Assembly: GCF_001983955.1 (NCBI RefSeq)
Contig: NZ_CP019562.1
Coordinates: 124,001-188,000, forward strand
Length of the DNA: 64,000 bases
Direction of reading: 5' to 3'
Origin: Streptococcus oralis
GTDB taxonomy: Bacteria > Bacillota > Bacilli > Lactobacillales > Streptococcaceae
Positions 37,025-48,592 of the stretch are shown in pieces. A program made the position numbers and the translations under genes. Below the pieces are notes generated by a model. The model was not told the origin of the DNA. It did no database searches and was given only the letters and a program-made list of their open reading frames with translations. Numbering within the stretch: the first letter of the stretch is position 1; each line of letters starts with the position of its first letter.

Positions 37025-37315
37025 ATTGTTTCATTGAAATGCTACAATGCCGAACAAAATATAAATGTTATCTTGCATCAATCTTTCAGATCGCTTTCAA
37101 GTAATTTAAAAGATTACGACATGAGCCTAACCGAATCGATATTATTTGGTTAGGTGAATTAGTGAAGCGTTTGGGCAACTCGTACTGGTTACGACGTAAA
37201 GAAACATAAATCGACAATATTTATGTTTCTTTACTAGTGAGGCGCCTAGCCAAAGTCCGAATAGGATTTGGTGTTAGTTACTTAGATTGCTTCGCAATCA
37301 AGTAACTTTGGCGAT
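37025..37315. other. Hairpin cluster between argS and the small membrane protein gene
   Basis: 290 non-coding bases. Stems seen: CCTAACCGAA/TTTGGTTAGG (about 37125-37155), a perfect 14-bp stem AAAGAAACATAAAT (37198-37211 with 37219-37232) and GTTACTTAGATTGC-TTC-GCAATCAAGTAAC (37277-37306). The core GGTTACGACGTAA (37188-37200) resembles the reverse complement of GTTAACGACGTAA at about 6664-6676, and ACTAGT follows in both, so the two regions may share an old element. The region also contains the promoter side of the minus-strand gene at 36985, which I cannot place exactly. Confidence 0.5.
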
Positions 37316-39007
37316 TTACATCTTCTCCGGCGCTTCTACTCCGAGCAAACGAAGAGCTTCTTTGAGGACCACTGCGGTTGCGTAGCTGAGGGCTAGACGG
37401 CTGTCGCGCTCAGGACTTTCATCTAGGATACGTGTATGTGCATAGTACTTGTTGAAAGCTTGAGCCAAACTAATCGCAAATTTCGCAATGATAGAAGGTT
37501 CAAAGTTATCTGCTGCACGATTGATAATACGTGGAAAGTCTTGGAGTAGTTTAATGATTTCCCAGCTTTCAGCATCGTTCAGGCTGTAGTTGCCAGCGGT
37601 ATCTGGTTTGAAATCGGCTTTGCGCAAGATAGATTGGATACGAGCGTAGGCGTATTGAACGTAAGGTCCAGTTTCTCCTTCAAAGGATACCATAGCTTCA
37701 AGGTCGAAGTCATATCCATTTGTACGGTCGGTCTTAAGATCATAGAACTTGATAGCCCCAACTCCAACAGCGTGGGCAACCTGGTCTTTATTTTCTAACT
37801 CAGGATTTTTCGCTTCGATTTGGGCCTTGGCACGACTAACAGCCTCTGCAATAGTAGGCTCTAGCAAGATGACATTTCCTTTACGAGTAGAGAGTTTTTT
37901 CCCTTCTTTTGTTACCAATCCAAACGGAACATGGACAATGTCTTGGAACCAATCGTAGCCCATCTCTTGTAATACTGCCTTGAGTTGTTTGAAGTGGGCA
38001 GATTGCTCTTGACCAACAACATAGATGGATTTTGCAAATTGGTATTCCTTTTTACGGTAGAGGGCTGCAGCCAAGTCACGTGTGATATAGAGAGTTGCAC
38101 CATCAGATTTTTTGATAAGGGCTGGATGTTCAATTCCATATTTCTCAAGATTGACAACTTGAGCCCCTTCTGACTCAACAAGAAGTCCTTTTTCAGCGAG
38201 AATATCTACAACAGCATCCATCTTATCGTTGTAGAAGGCTTCTCCGTTGTAGCTGTCAAATTCAACTTGTAATTCATTGTAAAGGCGGTTGAATTCCACT
38301 AAACTTTCATCACGGAACCATTGCCAGAGAGCGAGGGCTTCCTCATCTCCATTTTCCAGTTTGCGGAACCATTCGCGTGCTTCTTCATCCAAGCTAGGGT
38401 CTTTTTCAGCTTCAGCATTGATGCGAACGTAGAGTTTAAGAAGTTCATCGATTGGATGCGCTTTAACGGCTTCCTCATTTCCCCATTTCTTGTAGGCAAC
38501 GATCAACATTCCAAACTGTTTGCCCCAGTCTCCTAGGTGGTTGACCTTGACCGTTTGATAACCGATTTTTTGAAAAATATGTGATAAGCTATCTCCGATA
38601 ACTGTTGAACGCAAGTGCCCAATAGAGAATGGTTTTGCGATATTGGGACTAGACATATCGATAACGATATTTTCTTGCTTGCCAATGGTTTGGTCAGCAT
38701 AGTGCTCTTTTTCAGTGATAACATCCTGTAATACCTGAGCCGAAATAGCCGATTTATCAAGGAAAAAGTTGACGTAAGGTCCAGTAGCAACAACCTTTTC
38801 AAAGGCTTGACTATTGATTTTTTCAGCAATATCTGCTGCAATCATTTGAGGAGCTTTACGCTCGACCTTTGCTAGAGAAAAGGCAGGGAAGGCGATATCT
38901 CCCATTTCTGAGTTTTTAGGTGTTTCCAGTAAATTTAAAATAGCCTCTTGGTCCAGGCTATCAATGACGCTAGCCAACTCGCTAGCAATCAATTCTTTTG
39001 TATTCAT
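37316..39007 (-). CDS. argS: Arginyl-tRNA synthetase
   Basis: A 563-residue class I synthetase. The HIGH-type motif SIGHLRS (about residue 128) and the KLSTRKGN loop (near 370) are present, as is a C-terminal DALR anticodon-binding domain (from about residue 445). Full length. It is transcribed divergently from argR, giving a shared regulatory interval of 154 bases. Confidence 0.97.
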   Translation of the reverse strand: MNTKELIASELASVIDSLDQEAILNLLETPKNSEMGDIAFPAFSLAKVERKAPQMIAADIAEKINSQAFEKVVATGPYVNFFLDKSAISAQVLQDVITEKEHYADQTIGKQENIVIDMSSPNIAKPFSIGHLRSTVIGDSLSHIFQKIGYQTVKVNHLGDWGKQFGMLIVAYKKWGNEEAVKAHPIDELLKLYVRINAEAEKDPSLDEEAREWFRKLENGDEEALALWQWFRDESLVEFNRLYNELQVEFDSYNGEAFYNDKMDAVVDILAEKGLLVESEGAQVVNLEKYGIEHPALIKKSDGATLYITRDLAAALYRKKEYQFAKSIYVVGQEQSAHFKQLKAVLQEMGYDWFQDIVHVPFGLVTKEGKKLSTRKGNVILLEPTIAEAVSRAKAQIEAKNPELENKDQVAHAVGVGAIKFYDLKTDRTNGYDFDLEAMVSFEGETGPYVQYAYARIQSILRKADFKPDTAGNYSLNDAESWEIIKLLQDFPRIINRAADNFEPSIIAKFAISLAQAFNKYYAHTRILDESPERDSRLALSYATAVVLKEALRLLGVEAPEKM

Positions 39008-39033
39008 AAGGGCTCCTTTTGGGCTTTTTTACT

Positions 39034-39039
39034 ATTTTA
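39034..39039 (-). promoter_or_regulatory. -10 element of argS
   Basis: TAAAAT on the minus strand, 27 bases ahead of argS; the -35 is weak. AAAGGAG precedes the start codon. Confidence 0.45.
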
Positions 39040-39098
39040 ACACAATTTACTACATTTTTTGAGAAAGAAAAGAATTTTTTTGAATTATCTAGTTTTTT

Positions 39099-39107
39099 TG
39101 GTATAAT
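39099..39107 (+). promoter_or_regulatory. Extended -10 promoter of argR
   Basis: TGG-TATAAT at 39099-39107. Downstream AT-rich text ATAAATATTCACTT (about 39136-39149) resembles half of an ARG box, which would fit autoregulation. Confidence 0.55.
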
Positions 39108-39161
39108 GTAGTTATAAAATAAATGTAAAACTTGTTATAAATATTCACTTAAGAGGATAAT

Positions 39162-39608
39162 ATGAGAAAAAGAGAACGGCATCAGTTGATTAAAAAGATG
39201 ATCACCGAAGAAAAACTTGGGACACAAAAAGAGATTCAAGATCGTTTAGAAGCTCGTAATGTTTACGTGACACAAACGACTTTGTCGCGTGATTTGCGTG
39301 AAATCGGCTTGACCAAGGTTAAGAAAAATGATATGGTGTATTATGTACTAGCAAATGAGACAGATAAGATTGATTTAGTTGAGTTTTTGTCTCATCATTT
39401 AGAAGGAGTTGCAAGAGCAGAGTTCACCTTGGTACTTCATACCAAACTTGGGGAAGCTGCAGTCTTAGCAAACATTGTAGATGCAAACAAGGATGAATGG
39501 ATTTTAGGAACGGTTGCTGGTGCTAATACCTTATTGGTTATTTGTCGAGACCAGCACGTTGCCAAGCTGATGGAAGATCGTTTGCTAGATTTGATGAAAG
39601 ATAAATAA
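39162..39608 (+). CDS. argR: Arginine repressor ArgR
   Basis: 148 residues: N-terminal winged helix ([16 protein letters not shown]..., [12 protein letters not shown]) and a C-terminal arginine-binding/oligomerisation domain with [13 protein letters not shown]. It regulates arginine synthesis and use; likely targets here are the operon at 3065 (argGH) and possibly argS. It sits 50 bases ahead of mutS, with which it may be co-transcribed. Confidence 0.95.
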   Translation: MRKRERHQLIKKMITEEKLGTQKEIQDRLEARNVYVTQTTLSRDLREIGLTKVKKNDMVYYVLANETDKIDLVEFLSHHLEGVARAEFTLVLHTKLGEAAVLANIVDANKDEWILGTVAGANTLLVICRDQHVAKLMEDRLLDLMKDK

Positions 39609-39658
39609 GGTCTTGGGAGGTGCTCTCAAGACTTATTTTTAGCAAGGAGAGACGGAAA

Positions 39659-42193
39659 ATGGCAACAGAAAAGCTATCACCCGGCATGCAACAGTATGTG
39701 GATATTAAGAAACAATACCCAGATGCTTTTTTGCTTTTTCGAATGGGTGATTTTTACGAGTTGTTCTATGAAGATGCAATTAATGCAGCACAGATTTTAG
39801 AAATTTCCTTAACGAGTCGGAATAAAAATGCAGAAAATCCGATACCTATGGCGGGCGTCCCCTATCATTCTGCCCAACAGTATATCGATGTTCTGATTGA
39901 GCAGGGCTATAAGGTAGCCATAGCCGAGCAGATGGAAGATCCCAAACAAGCAGTTGGTGTTGTCAAGCGAGAGGTGGTCCAGGTCATCACACCTGGAACG
40001 GTCGTTGATAGCAGTAAGCCGGATAGTCAGAATAATTTCTTGGTTTCCTTAGATTGTGATGGCAATCAATTTGGTCTGGCTTATATGGATTTGGTGACGG
40101 GTGACTTTTATGTGACGGGGCTATTGGATTTCACGTTGGTTTGTGGGGAAGTCCGTAACCTCAAGGCGCGAGAAGTGGTGCTGGGTTATAACTTGTCTGA
40201 GGAAGAAGAACAAATCCTCAGCCGTCAGATGAATCTGGTGCTTTCTTATGAGAAGGAAGGCTTTGAGGATATTCATTTACTAGATTCACGTTTGGCAGCT
40301 GTGGAGCAAGCGGCAGCTAGTAAGCTGCTCCAGTATGTTCACCGGACCCAGATGCGGGAATTGAACCATCTCAAACCAGTTATCCGCTATGAAATCAAAG
40401 ATTTCTTACAGATGGACTTTGCGACCAAGGCTAGTCTGGATTTGGTTGAGAATGCCCGTTCAGGTAAGAAGCAAGGGAGTCTTTTCTGGCTTTTGGATGA
40501 AACCAAAACAGCTATGGGCATGCGGCTCTTGCGTTCTTGGATTCATCGTCCTTTGATTGATAAGGAGCGAATCGTCCAACGTCAAGAGGTGGTGCAGGTC
40601 TTTCTTGACCATTTCTTTGAGCGTAGTGATTTAACGGATAGCCTCAAGGGTGTTTATGACATCGAACGCTTGGCTAGTCGGGTTTCTTTTGGCAAGACCA
40701 ATCCCAAGGATCTCTTACAGTTAGCGACCACCTTGTCTAGTGTGCCACGGATTCGTGCGATTTTAGAGGGAATGGAGCAACCTGCTCTAGCCTATCTCAT
40801 CGAACAGTTGGATGCCATTCCTGAGTTGGAGAGCTTGATTAGTGCAGCGATTGCTCCTGAAGCTCCTCATGTGATTACGGAAGGTGGTATTATCCGGACT
40901 GGATTTGATGAAACCTTGGATAAATACCGTCGAGTGCTCAGAGAAGGGACCAGTTGGATTGCTGAGATTGAGGCTAAGGAGCGAGAAAACTCTGGTATCA
41001 GCACGCTTAAGATTGACTACAATAAAAAGGATGGCTACTATTTCCATGTGACTAATTCGCAACTGGGAAATGTGCCAGCCCACTTTTTCCGCAAGGCGAC
41101 GTTGAAAAATTCGGAACGCTTTGGTACCGAGGAATTAGCCCGTATCGAGGGAGATATGCTGGAGGCGCGCGAGAAGTCAGCCAACCTAGAATATGAAATC
41201 TTTATGCGTATCCGTGAGGAAGTCAGCAAGTACATCCAGCGTTTGCAGGCTCTAGCCCAAGGAATTGCAACGGTTGATGTCTTGCAAAGTCTAGCAGTTG
41301 TGGCTGAAACCCAGCATTTGATCCGACCTGAGTTTGGAGACGATTCACAAATTGATATCCAGAAAGGGCGCCATGCTGTCGTCGAAAAGGTCATGGGAGC
41401 TCAGACCTATATTCCAAATAGTATCCAGATGGCAGAAGATACGAGTATTCAGCTAATTACAGGGCCCAACATGAGTGGGAAGTCAACCTACATGCGCCAG
41501 TTAGCCATGACTGCGGTTATGGCCCAGCTGGGTTCTTATGTGCCGGCAGAAAGCGCCCATTTGCCGATCTTCGATGCCATCTTTACCCGTATCGGAGCAG
41601 CAGATGACTTGGTTTCAGGTCAATCAACCTTCATGGTGGAGATGATGGAGGCCAACAATGCCATTTCGCATGCGACCAAGGATTCCTTGATTCTCTTTGA
41701 TGAATTGGGACGCGGAACTGCAACTTATGACGGGATGGCTCTTGCTCAATCCATCATCGAATACATCCATGAACATATCGGAGCCAAAACCCTCTTTGCT
41801 ACCCACTACCATGAGCTGACCAGTCTGGAGTCTAGCTTGGAACACTTGGTCAATGTCCACGTGGCAACCTTGGAGCAGAATGGGCAGGTCACCTTCCTTC
41901 ACAAGATCGAGCCAGGACCAGCTGACAAATCCTATGGTATTCACGTTGCTAAGATTGCTGGCTTGCCAGCAGAACTTTTAGCAAGGGCGGATAAGATATT
42001 GACTCAACTGGAGAATCAAGGGACGGAAAGTCCTGCTCCGATGAGAGAAACAAGTGATGTTACTGAACAGATGTCACTTTTTGACGCGCCTGCAGAGCAT
42101 CCTATCCTAGCAGAATTAGTTAAACTGGATGTTTACAATATGACACCTATGCAGGCTATGAATGTCTTGGTCGAGCTCAAACAAAAGTTATAA
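39659..42193 (+). CDS. mutS: DNA mismatch repair protein MutS (HexA)
   Basis: 844 residues, the usual streptococcal length. The mismatch-reading motif [11 protein letters not shown] is near residue 36, Walker [14 protein letters not shown] near 606, Walker [11 protein letters not shown], and the C-terminal clamp is intact. ATG 39659 follows GGAGAGACGG. It works with MutL, encoded 1.1 kb downstream. Terminator follows. Confidence 0.97.
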   Translation: MATEKLSPGMQQYVDIKKQYPDAFLLFRMGDFYELFYEDAINAAQILEISLTSRNKNAENPIPMAGVPYHSAQQYIDVLIEQGYKVAIAEQMEDPKQAVGVVKREVVQVITPGTVVDSSKPDSQNNFLVSLDCDGNQFGLAYMDLVTGDFYVTGLLDFTLVCGEVRNLKAREVVLGYNLSEEEEQILSRQMNLVLSYEKEGFEDIHLLDSRLAAVEQAAASKLLQYVHRTQMRELNHLKPVIRYEIKDFLQMDFATKASLDLVENARSGKKQGSLFWLLDETKTAMGMRLLRSWIHRPLIDKERIVQRQEVVQVFLDHFFERSDLTDSLKGVYDIERLASRVSFGKTNPKDLLQLATTLSSVPRIRAILEGMEQPALAYLIEQLDAIPELESLISAAIAPEAPHVITEGGIIRTGFDETLDKYRRVLREGTSWIAEIEAKERENSGISTLKIDYNKKDGYYFHVTNSQLGNVPAHFFRKATLKNSERFGTEELARIEGDMLEAREKSANLEYEIFMRIREEVSKYIQRLQALAQGIATVDVLQSLAVVAETQHLIRPEFGDDSQIDIQKGRHAVVEKVMGAQTYIPNSIQMAEDTSIQLITGPNMSGKSTYMRQLAMTAVMAQLGSYVPAESAHLPIFDAIFTRIGAADDLVSGQSTFMVEMMEANNAISHATKDSLILFDELGRGTATYDGMALAQSIIEYIHEHIGAKTLFATHYHELTSLESSLEHLVNVHVATLEQNGQVTFLHKIEPGPADKSYGIHVAKIAGLPAELLARADKILTQLENQGTESPAPMRETSDVTEQMSLFDAPAEHPILAELVKLDVYNMTPMQAMNVLVELKQKL

Positions 42194-42196
42194 AAA

Positions 42197-42231
42197 GAAT
42201 CCCACTCATGCATTTGTGAGTGGGATTTTCT
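42197..42231 (+). terminator. Terminator of mutS
   Basis: AATCCCACTCA / GTGAGTGGGATT stem then TTCTC. Confidence 0.8.
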
Positions 42232-42234
42232 CTA

Positions 42235-42693
42235 TTACTTTTTATGGGCCAAAAGTTGATTGATGTGGTCCACTTTTTTTGCTTCTCTTTTATAGAGAAT
42301 AACCCAGATGATGAGGTAGACGATCGCAAACTCTGGAATGAGCTGGAGATAGAAGGTCCAGTGGAAGGGGAACCAACCAGCCAGAGTTGCTAGTGGAACA
42401 AAGCCAGCCAGCATGAGGAAGAAATGGGAAAGTGTGGCACGGAGCAGGCTCCAGTCACGATTGAATAAGCGGCTGCCAAAGCTAAAGAGAACGCCGATAG
42501 CTGACCAGATAATCGTGCAGTAGAGCAAGACCAGGGCACCATGAACCTGATGTTGAACCATCACTTGGCCGATAAGAGACTCGGGACTCAGTGGGGCATA
42601 GGTATTTGGTGCATAAATGAGTGAAAAAAGGATAGAGAGGATGAGGCCGATAAGTACACCAGTGGCTGCATCGTGAAAGATTTGTTTTTTCAT
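42235..42693 (-). CDS. DUF3021 membrane protein
   Basis: 152 residues with four membrane helices; of the DUF3021 type that regularly accompanies a LytTR regulator. Overlaps the upstream LytTR gene by 4 bases (ATGA). By family it may restrain the partner regulator; function otherwise unknown. Confidence 0.8.
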   Translation of the reverse strand: MKKQIFHDAATGVLIGLILSILFSLIYAPNTYAPLSPESLIGQVMVQHQVHGALVLLYCTIIWSAIGVLFSFGSRLFNRDWSLLRATLSHFFLMLAGFVPLATLAGWFPFHWTFYLQLIPEFAIVYLIIWVILYKREAKKVDHINQLLAHKK

Positions 42694-43130
42694 AGTTCTA
42701 ATTTCTCCTTGATGGTTTTTAGGTAGCGGCGTGAAGAGTAGGTGAAGCTTTCGTTTTTTAAGAAAATTTCAACCAGACCGTTGGGCGTGAGCTTGAGATG
42801 AGAGATGGAGTCGATATTGACGATTTCAGATTGGGAAATTTGGATAAAAGTGGTCGGTAGAATTTCAAGAACTTGATAGAGTCGCAAATCAATGCTGTAG
42901 GTCTGACTCGACGTTTCTGCTAGAACCTTGCGATTCTCGATATAGAAGCGTTGTATCTTACCAATCTTAACTAGATAGACCTGATCATCAATCTTTCCTT
43001 TGATTGTTTCTTTTTGGTCAAGATTTTCAGCGAACTCGATGACTTTCTGGACTTTTTCGGTCGGCTGAGGAGTTTGGACAATCAACTTTTCCTCCTCGTA
43101 AGTCTCTTTAATCTGTAGTTCTACTTTCAT
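42690..43130 (-). CDS. LytTR-domain DNA-binding protein
   Basis: 146 residues, mostly a LytTR domain (about 45-146, with FIQISQSEIVNIDSI and FTYSSRRYLKTIKEKL). No receiver domain, so not a classical response regulator. Strong AAGGAGAG site. Forms an operon with the DUF3021 membrane protein, a pair that resembles streptococcal LytTR regulatory systems controlling competence or bacteriocin genes. Confidence 0.85.
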   Translation of the reverse strand: MKVELQIKETYEEEKLIVQTPQPTEKVQKVIEFAENLDQKETIKGKIDDQVYLVKIGKIQRFYIENRKVLAETSSQTYSIDLRLYQVLEILPTTFIQISQSEIVNIDSISHLKLTPNGLVEIFLKNESFTYSSRRYLKTIKEKLEL

Positions 43131-43282
43131 AAATTTCTCTCCTTATATTTCATACAAAATTGTGATCACTTCTTGTACACCTTTATTAAACACTATTTTA
43201 CGACCCATGGCAAGAGCTTTTGTCTATGTGGAGAGATTTGGAGTCTATGTGGTATTTGCTTTTTCTGATAGCATTTGAAATA

Positions 43283-43291
43283 TGGTATAAT
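43283..43291 (+). promoter_or_regulatory. Extended -10 promoter of mutL
   Basis: TGG-TATAAT, 47 bases ahead of mutL, weak -35. Confidence 0.55.
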
Positions 43292-43338
43292 AGCACTAAT
43301 CAATTTCTAGGAAAATAGATACAGAAAGGGGCTGAAAG

Positions 43339-45288
43339 ATGTCTCATATTATTGAATTGCCAGAAGTGTTAGCAAACCAGATCGCGGCAGGGGAGGTTAT
43401 CGAACGTCCTGCCAGTGTGGTCAAAGAGTTGGTAGAAAATGCCATTGACGCGGGTTCTAGCCAGATTATCATTGAGATTGAGGAAGCTGGTCTCAAGAAA
43501 ATTCAAATCACCGATAATGGTCATGGAATTGCCCACGATGAGGTGGAGTTGGCCTTGCGTCGCCATGCGACCAGTAAGATAAAAAATCAGGCAGACCTCT
43601 TTCGGATTCGGACGCTTGGTTTTCGTGGTGAAGCCCTGCCTTCTATCGCTTCTGTCAGTGTGCTGACTCTGTTGACGGCGGTGGATGGTGCGAGTCATGG
43701 GACTAAGTTAGTCGCGCGTGGAGGTCAAGTTGAGGAAGTCATCCCAGCGACTAGCCCTGTAGGAACCAAAGTTTGTGTGGAAGACCTCTTTTTCAACACA
43801 CCTGCCCGTCTCAAGTATATGAAGAGCCAGCAAGCGGAGCTGTCTCATATCATTGATATTGTCAACCGTCTGGGATTAGCTCATCCTGAGATTTCCTTCA
43901 GTTTGATTAGTGATGGCAAGGAAATGACGCGGACAGCAGGGACTGGTCAACTGCGTCAAGCCATCGCAGGGATTTATGGTTTGGCGAGTGCTAAGAAGAT
44001 GATTGAAATTGAGAACTCTGACTTAGATTTTGAAATTACAGGTTTTGTGTCTCTGCCTGAGTTAACTCGAGCAAATCGTAACTATATCAGCCTCTTCATC
44101 AATGGCCGCTATATCAAGAACTTCTTGCTCAATCGCGCTATTCTTGATGGTTATGGAAGCAAACTCATGGTAGGGCGTTTTCCACTGGCTGTCATTCACA
44201 TCCATATTGACCCCTATCTAGCTGATGTCAATGTCCATCCAACTAAGCAAGAAGTGCGGATTTCTAAGGAAAGAGAACTGATGGCGCTGGTTTCAGAAGC
44301 TATTTCAAATAGTCTCAAGGAACAAGCCTTGATTCCTGATGCTTTAGAAAATCTTGCCAAGTCGACCGTGCGCAATCGTCAAAAGGTAGAGCAGACCATT
44401 CTCCCACTCAAAGAAAATACGCTCTACTATGAAAAAACAGAACTCTCAAAACCTAGTCAAGTTGAGGTGGCTGATCACCAGGTTGAATTAACTGAGGAGG
44501 GTAGGGACCTAACTCTGTTTGCCAAGGAAACCTTGGACCAGCTAACCAAGCCCGCAAAACTGCATTTTGCAGAGAGAAAGCCTGCTAACTATGGCCAATT
44601 AGACCATCCAGAGTTAGATCTTGCTAGCCTCGATAAGGCTTATGATAAGCTGGAGCGAGAAGAAGCATCGAGTTTCCCAGAGTTGGAGTTCTTCGGACAG
44701 ATGCACGGGACTTATCTTTTTGCCCAAGGGCGAGATGGACTCTACATCATAGACCAGCACGCGGCTCAGGAACGAGTCAAGTACGAGGAATACCGTGAAA
44801 GCATCGGCAATGTTGACCAGAGCCAGCAGCAACTCCTAGTGCCCTACATCTTTGAATTTCCTGCGGATGATGCGCTTCGTCTCAAGGAAAGAATGCCTCT
44901 TTTAGAGGAAGTGGGTGTCTTTCTAGCAGAGTACGGAGAAAATCAATTTATCCTGCGTGAACATCCTATTTGGATGGCAGAAGAGGAGATTGAGTCAGGC
45001 ATCTATGAAATGTGTGATATGCTCCTTTTGACCAAGGAAGTTTCGATCAAGAAATACCGAGCAGAGCTGGCTATCATGATGTCCTGCAAACGGTCTATCA
45101 AGGCCAACCATCGCATCGATGACCACTCAGCCAGACAACTCCTTTATCAGCTTTCTCAATGTGACAATCCTTACAACTGTCCCCACGGACGTCCTGTTTT
45201 GGTGCATTTTACCAAGTCGGATATGGAAAAAATGTTCCGACGAATTCAGGAGAATCATACTAGCCTCCGTGAGTTGGGGAAATATTAA
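43339..45288 (+). CDS. mutL: DNA mismatch repair protein MutL (HexB)
   Basis: 649 residues. GHKL ATPase N-terminus with [15 protein letters not shown] and GFRGEAL; C-terminal dimerisation domain with QHAAQER and the late [12 protein letters not shown] and [10 protein letters not shown] blocks of endonuclease-type MutL. Intact, like mutS, so the mismatch repair system is complete. Confidence 0.97.
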   Translation: MSHIIELPEVLANQIAAGEVIERPASVVKELVENAIDAGSSQIIIEIEEAGLKKIQITDNGHGIAHDEVELALRRHATSKIKNQADLFRIRTLGFRGEALPSIASVSVLTLLTAVDGASHGTKLVARGGQVEEVIPATSPVGTKVCVEDLFFNTPARLKYMKSQQAELSHIIDIVNRLGLAHPEISFSLISDGKEMTRTAGTGQLRQAIAGIYGLASAKKMIEIENSDLDFEITGFVSLPELTRANRNYISLFINGRYIKNFLLNRAILDGYGSKLMVGRFPLAVIHIHIDPYLADVNVHPTKQEVRISKERELMALVSEAISNSLKEQALIPDALENLAKSTVRNRQKVEQTILPLKENTLYYEKTELSKPSQVEVADHQVELTEEGRDLTLFAKETLDQLTKPAKLHFAERKPANYGQLDHPELDLASLDKAYDKLEREEASSFPELEFFGQMHGTYLFAQGRDGLYIIDQHAAQERVKYEEYRESIGNVDQSQQQLLVPYIFEFPADDALRLKERMPLLEEVGVFLAEYGENQFILREHPIWMAEEEIESGIYEMCDMLLLTKEVSIKKYRAELAIMMSCKRSIKANHRIDDHSARQLLYQLSQCDNPYNCPHGRPVLVHFTKSDMEKMFRRIQENHTSLRELGKY

Positions 45289-45295
45289 GAACACA

Positions 45296-45329
45296 AAAAG
45301 CCTTTGTTTTTTCCAAACAAGGCTTTTTA
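45296..45329. terminator. Terminator of mutL
   Basis: AAAAAGCC(T)TTGTTT / AAACAAGGCTTTTT stem, usable in both directions. Confidence 0.75.
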
Positions 45330-45428
45330 GCTTTTCTATGGTGGGAATTTTGAATGGACATGGCAACTTGCCATGAGGTTTACACTTGCTTGACAAGAAA
45401 AAGTAATGAGAAATATGATTCAATTGAC

Positions 45429-45926
45429 TCAAGGTTTCATAGAGTCGTCTTGGTTTGAGGGATTCTCAAGACCAATCACTTTATCAAGATAACGTTGTTT
45501 GGTTTTGAGAGTCTTGCTGATAGCAATCGCTGAAGCAATCAAAAGAACGAAGGTCAGCCAAATCCAGGCGGTGAACTCGGCTGGAAAACTAGAACCAGCT
45601 AAAAAGAGATAGATAGCCAGAGCTAAGACGAAAATATAAATCACTTGCCAAAGACCAAAGGATTTAACCTCCTTATAGTATTTGTCCTTGTCTTCCTCAA
45701 AAATTACTGCTGTGGAATCTTTTTCAGAGTTTTCATCCAGTAGCAGATAGTCAGTTGTCACTTGAAAAATCTTGCTTAATTCAATGATTTTTTCGATTTC
45801 AGGAAAGACTTGTCCAGACTCCCATTTTGAGATGCTTTGCCGAGAAACATTGATTTGTTCAGCTAGCTTTTCCTGGGACCAACCTTTTTCCTTTCGGAGC
45901 TCAAATAGTTTTTCTGTGAGTTTCAT
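45429..45926 (-). CDS. XRE-family regulator with a membrane domain
   Basis: 165 residues: N-terminal Xre HTH (residues 1-62; [19 protein letters not shown]) and two hydrophobic segments (about 93-110 and 118-138), so the DNA-binding domain is probably tethered to the membrane. Such membrane XRE proteins are common in streptococci; targets and signal unknown. Single gene. Confidence 0.8.
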   Translation of the reverse strand: MKLTEKLFELRKEKGWSQEKLAEQINVSRQSISKWESGQVFPEIEKIIELSKIFQVTTDYLLLDENSEKDSTAVIFEEDKDKYYKEVKSFGLWQVIYIFVLALAIYLFLAGSSFPAEFTAWIWLTFVLLIASAIAISKTLKTKQRYLDKVIGLENPSNQDDSMKP

Positions 45927-46048
45927 GATTCTATCCTCCTTTTTCTACCTCTATCCTAACAATTTTTACTTATAATGAGAATACAATCTCTTGTACTATT
46001 TGTCAACCAGAGGTTGCACTTGTGTTTGCAGTTTTCAGCAAAAAAATA

Positions 46049-46057
46049 TGATATACT
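46049..46057 (+). promoter_or_regulatory. Extended -10 promoter of the MFS gene
   Basis: TGA-TATACT at 46049-46057, 41 bases ahead of the ATG; no clear -35. Confidence 0.5.
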
Positions 46058-46098
46058 AGGTAAGAAAAAGCGAAGAAATTATGAAAAAGGAATGAAAG

Positions 46099-47331
46099 AT
46101 GAAAGAATTTTTTGCCCTCCCCAAGCAAATTCAAATGCGGGAATGGATGAGCTTTGTAGCACGGATTTTAGAGAGTGCCATTACTCCTTTTATGGCCATG
46201 TACTATGTTCAATATTTTGGAGCCTTTTGGGCGGGGTTATTGATGATCACAACCAAACTCATTGGTTTTTTAGCTGGACTGTATGGTGGACATTTGGCGG
46301 ATCTTTGGGGACGTAAGAAAGTCATTGACTGGGGAAACTTTGGTCTTGCGAGTGGCTACTTTCTTGTGCTGCTGGCAAATATGCCTAATCATATTTTTCC
46401 CTTTTTGACTTTTGTCGGAATGTTGCTGGCAGAGACCGCAGGAACTTTCTCTTGGCCGGCTATTGATGCGATGATTATTGATTTGACCGACGAGCAAAAT
46501 CGCCGTTTCGTTTATACGATTAGTTATTGGTTTGTCAATGTATCCGTTATGTTAGGAGCAGGGCTTGCAGGTTTCTTTTACGACCACCATTTTTTTGAGT
46601 TGCTTCTGGTTTTGACGGTGATTAGCTTCTTGAATTTTTTCCTCGCTTGGAAATATTTTTCAGAAAGCAAGCCAGCTAATCTGGTCTTTGAGCATGGTAG
46701 CAGTCCTTTGGCAACTGTGAAAAATTATGCTTCTGTTTTTCAGGACAAAATTTTCCTACTTTATACGTTAGGGACTGTATTTAATGGTGTTATCTGGTTG
46801 CAAATTGACAATTATATACCCGTTCATTTGAAAGAGTCATTCATCGCGAGTAGTGTTTTCGGTATTCATATTTCAGGAGCTAAGATGCTCAGTATCATGG
46901 TTTTTATCAATACCCTGATTATTGTTTGCTTCATAACGACTGCCAATCGTTTGACCAAGGAAATGAAGATCATACCGCAGTTTTTATTGGGAAGTATTAT
47001 CTTCGACTTGGGTATGCTTTTCACCATTGTCTTCAGGAGTTTCTGGGCTCTGTTTTTGCTAGCCATTCTCTATACTATGGGGGAACTCATCTGCATGCCG
47101 CCAAGCCAAGTTTTGCGGGCGGAAATGATGAATGAGAATAAGCTCGGAACCTACTCAGGTTTCCTTAATATGGCGCAGCCTTTAGCGTCTATTTTAGCGG
47201 GGGCGATGATTTCTATCAGCGCTACAACAGGTGCTGTAGGTGTTTGGCTCGTTTTTATTGTGTGTGCAGTACTTGGGCTGCTTCTTATCATCAGAGCAGC
47301 GCATTTACACGGAATTGCAAATCAATTATAG
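46099..47331 (+). CDS. MFS transporter
   Basis: 410 residues, twelve hydrophobic segments, and the MFS loop motif GGHLADLWGRKK between helices 2 and 3. Probably a drug or metabolite exporter of the MDR type; the substrate is not predictable. It lies upstream of ruvA with only 12 bases between, so it may be co-transcribed with ruvA-tag. Confidence 0.85.
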   Translation: MKEFFALPKQIQMREWMSFVARILESAITPFMAMYYVQYFGAFWAGLLMITTKLIGFLAGLYGGHLADLWGRKKVIDWGNFGLASGYFLVLLANMPNHIFPFLTFVGMLLAETAGTFSWPAIDAMIIDLTDEQNRRFVYTISYWFVNVSVMLGAGLAGFFYDHHFFELLLVLTVISFLNFFLAWKYFSESKPANLVFEHGSSPLATVKNYASVFQDKIFLLYTLGTVFNGVIWLQIDNYIPVHLKESFIASSVFGIHISGAKMLSIMVFINTLIIVCFITTANRLTKEMKIIPQFLLGSIIFDLGMLFTIVFRSFWALFLLAILYTMGELICMPPSQVLRAEMMNENKLGTYSGFLNMAQPLASILAGAMISISATTGAVGVWLVFIVCAVLGLLLIIRAAHLHGIANQL

Positions 47332-47343
47332 AAAGTGAAAATA

Positions 47344-47937
47344 ATGTACGAATATCTTAAAGGAATCATTACCAAAATCACTGCTAAATATATCGTCCTT
47401 GAGGCAAATGGTATAGGTTATATTTTGCATGTAGCCAATCCCTATGCTTACTCAGGTCAGGTCAATCAAGAAACTCAAATTTATGTGCACCAAGTTGTCC
47501 GTGAGGACGCCCATCTGCTCTATGGTTTTCGATCAGAAGATGAGAAGAAACTCTTTCTTAGTCTGATTTCGGTATCAGGGATTGGTCCGGTATCAGCTCT
47601 TGCTATCATCGCAGCTGATGACAATGCTGGCTTGGTTCAGGCGATTGAAACTAAGAACATCACCTACTTGACTAAGTTCCCTAAAATTGGCAAGAAAACA
47701 GCCCAGCAGATGGTGCTAGACTTGGAAGGTAAGGTAGTTGTGGCTAGCGATGACCTTCCTGCCAAGGTGGCAGTGCAAACCAGCGCTGAAAACCAAGAAC
47801 TGGAAGAAGCCATGGAAGCCATGTTGGCACTGGGTTACAAGGCGACTGAGCTCAAGAAAATCAAGAAATTCTTTGAAGGAACGACAGATACAGCTGAGAA
47901 CTATATCAAATCGGCCCTTAAGATGTTGGTAAAATAG
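47344..47937 (+). CDS. ruvA: Holliday junction DNA helicase subunit RuvA
   Basis: 197 residues beginning [12 protein letters not shown], with two helix-hairpin-helix motifs ([13 protein letters not shown] and [16 protein letters not shown]) and domain III at the end. It binds Holliday junctions for RuvB. ATG 47344 is the family start; a GTG 9 bases earlier is unlikely. Followed by tag after 9 bases. Confidence 0.96.
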   Translation: MYEYLKGIITKITAKYIVLEANGIGYILHVANPYAYSGQVNQETQIYVHQVVREDAHLLYGFRSEDEKKLFLSLISVSGIGPVSALAIIAADDNAGLVQAIETKNITYLTKFPKIGKKTAQQMVLDLEGKVVVASDDLPAKVAVQTSAENQELEEAMEAMLALGYKATELKKIKKFFEGTTDTAENYIKSALKMLVK

Positions 47938-47946
47938 GAGAATAAT

Positions 47947-48510
47947 ATGACAAAACGCTGTGGTTGGGTTAAAATGAACAATCCTTTATATGTGGCCTAT
48001 CATGATGAAGAGTGGGGTCAACCCCTTCATGATGACCGTGCTCTTTTTGAGTTGTTGTGTTTGGAAACTTACCAGTCGGGTCTATCTTGGGAAACGGTAC
48101 TAAACAAACGCCAAGGATTCCGAGAAGTCTTTTACAACTACCAAGTTCAACGTGTCGCGGAAATGACAGATGGCGAGTTGGAAGCCTTGTTAGAGAATCC
48201 AGCCATCATCCGAAATCGTTCCAAGCTCTTTGCGACACGTGCCAACGCCCAAGCATTTTTGCAAGTCCAGAAAACCTACGGCTCTTTTGACGCTTATCTC
48301 TGGTCCTTTGTTGAGGGGAAAACGATTGTAAATGATGTTCCTGACTATCACCTAGCACCTGCTAAAACAGCCTTATCTGAAAAGTTATCTCAAGATCTCA
48401 AAAAACGTGGTTTCAAATTCACAGGTCCAGTCGCAGTTTTAGCTTTTCTACAAGCAGCAGGTCTGATAGATGATCATGAGAATGATTGTGAGTGGAAAAA
48501 CGGAAATTAG
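47947..48510 (+). CDS. tag: DNA-3-methyladenine glycosylase I
   Basis: 187 residues. Tag family: start KRCGWVKMNNPLYVAYHDEEWG with the zinc and DNA-binding residues, ETYQSGLSW in the middle, and the C-terminal His/Cys pair (DDHENDCEW). Removes 3-methyladenine from DNA. It follows ruvA, a repair pairing. Confidence 0.95.
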   Translation: MTKRCGWVKMNNPLYVAYHDEEWGQPLHDDRALFELLCLETYQSGLSWETVLNKRQGFREVFYNYQVQRVAEMTDGELEALLENPAIIRNRSKLFATRANAQAFLQVQKTYGSFDAYLWSFVEGKTIVNDVPDYHLAPAKTALSEKLSQDLKKRGFKFTGPVAVLAFLQAAGLIDDHENDCEWKNGN

Positions 48511-48543
48511 TGAGTGCAGGCGTCTAATTATCTGAGAATATAG

Positions 48544-48573
48544 AAAAAGCTGAGAAGAGTTTCTCAGCTTTTT
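48544..48573 (+). terminator. Terminator after tag
   Basis: AAAAAGCTGAGAA / TTCTCAGCTTTTT stem with T-run. Confidence 0.85.
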
Positions 48574-48592
48574 GATTATATGCTAGTAACTT

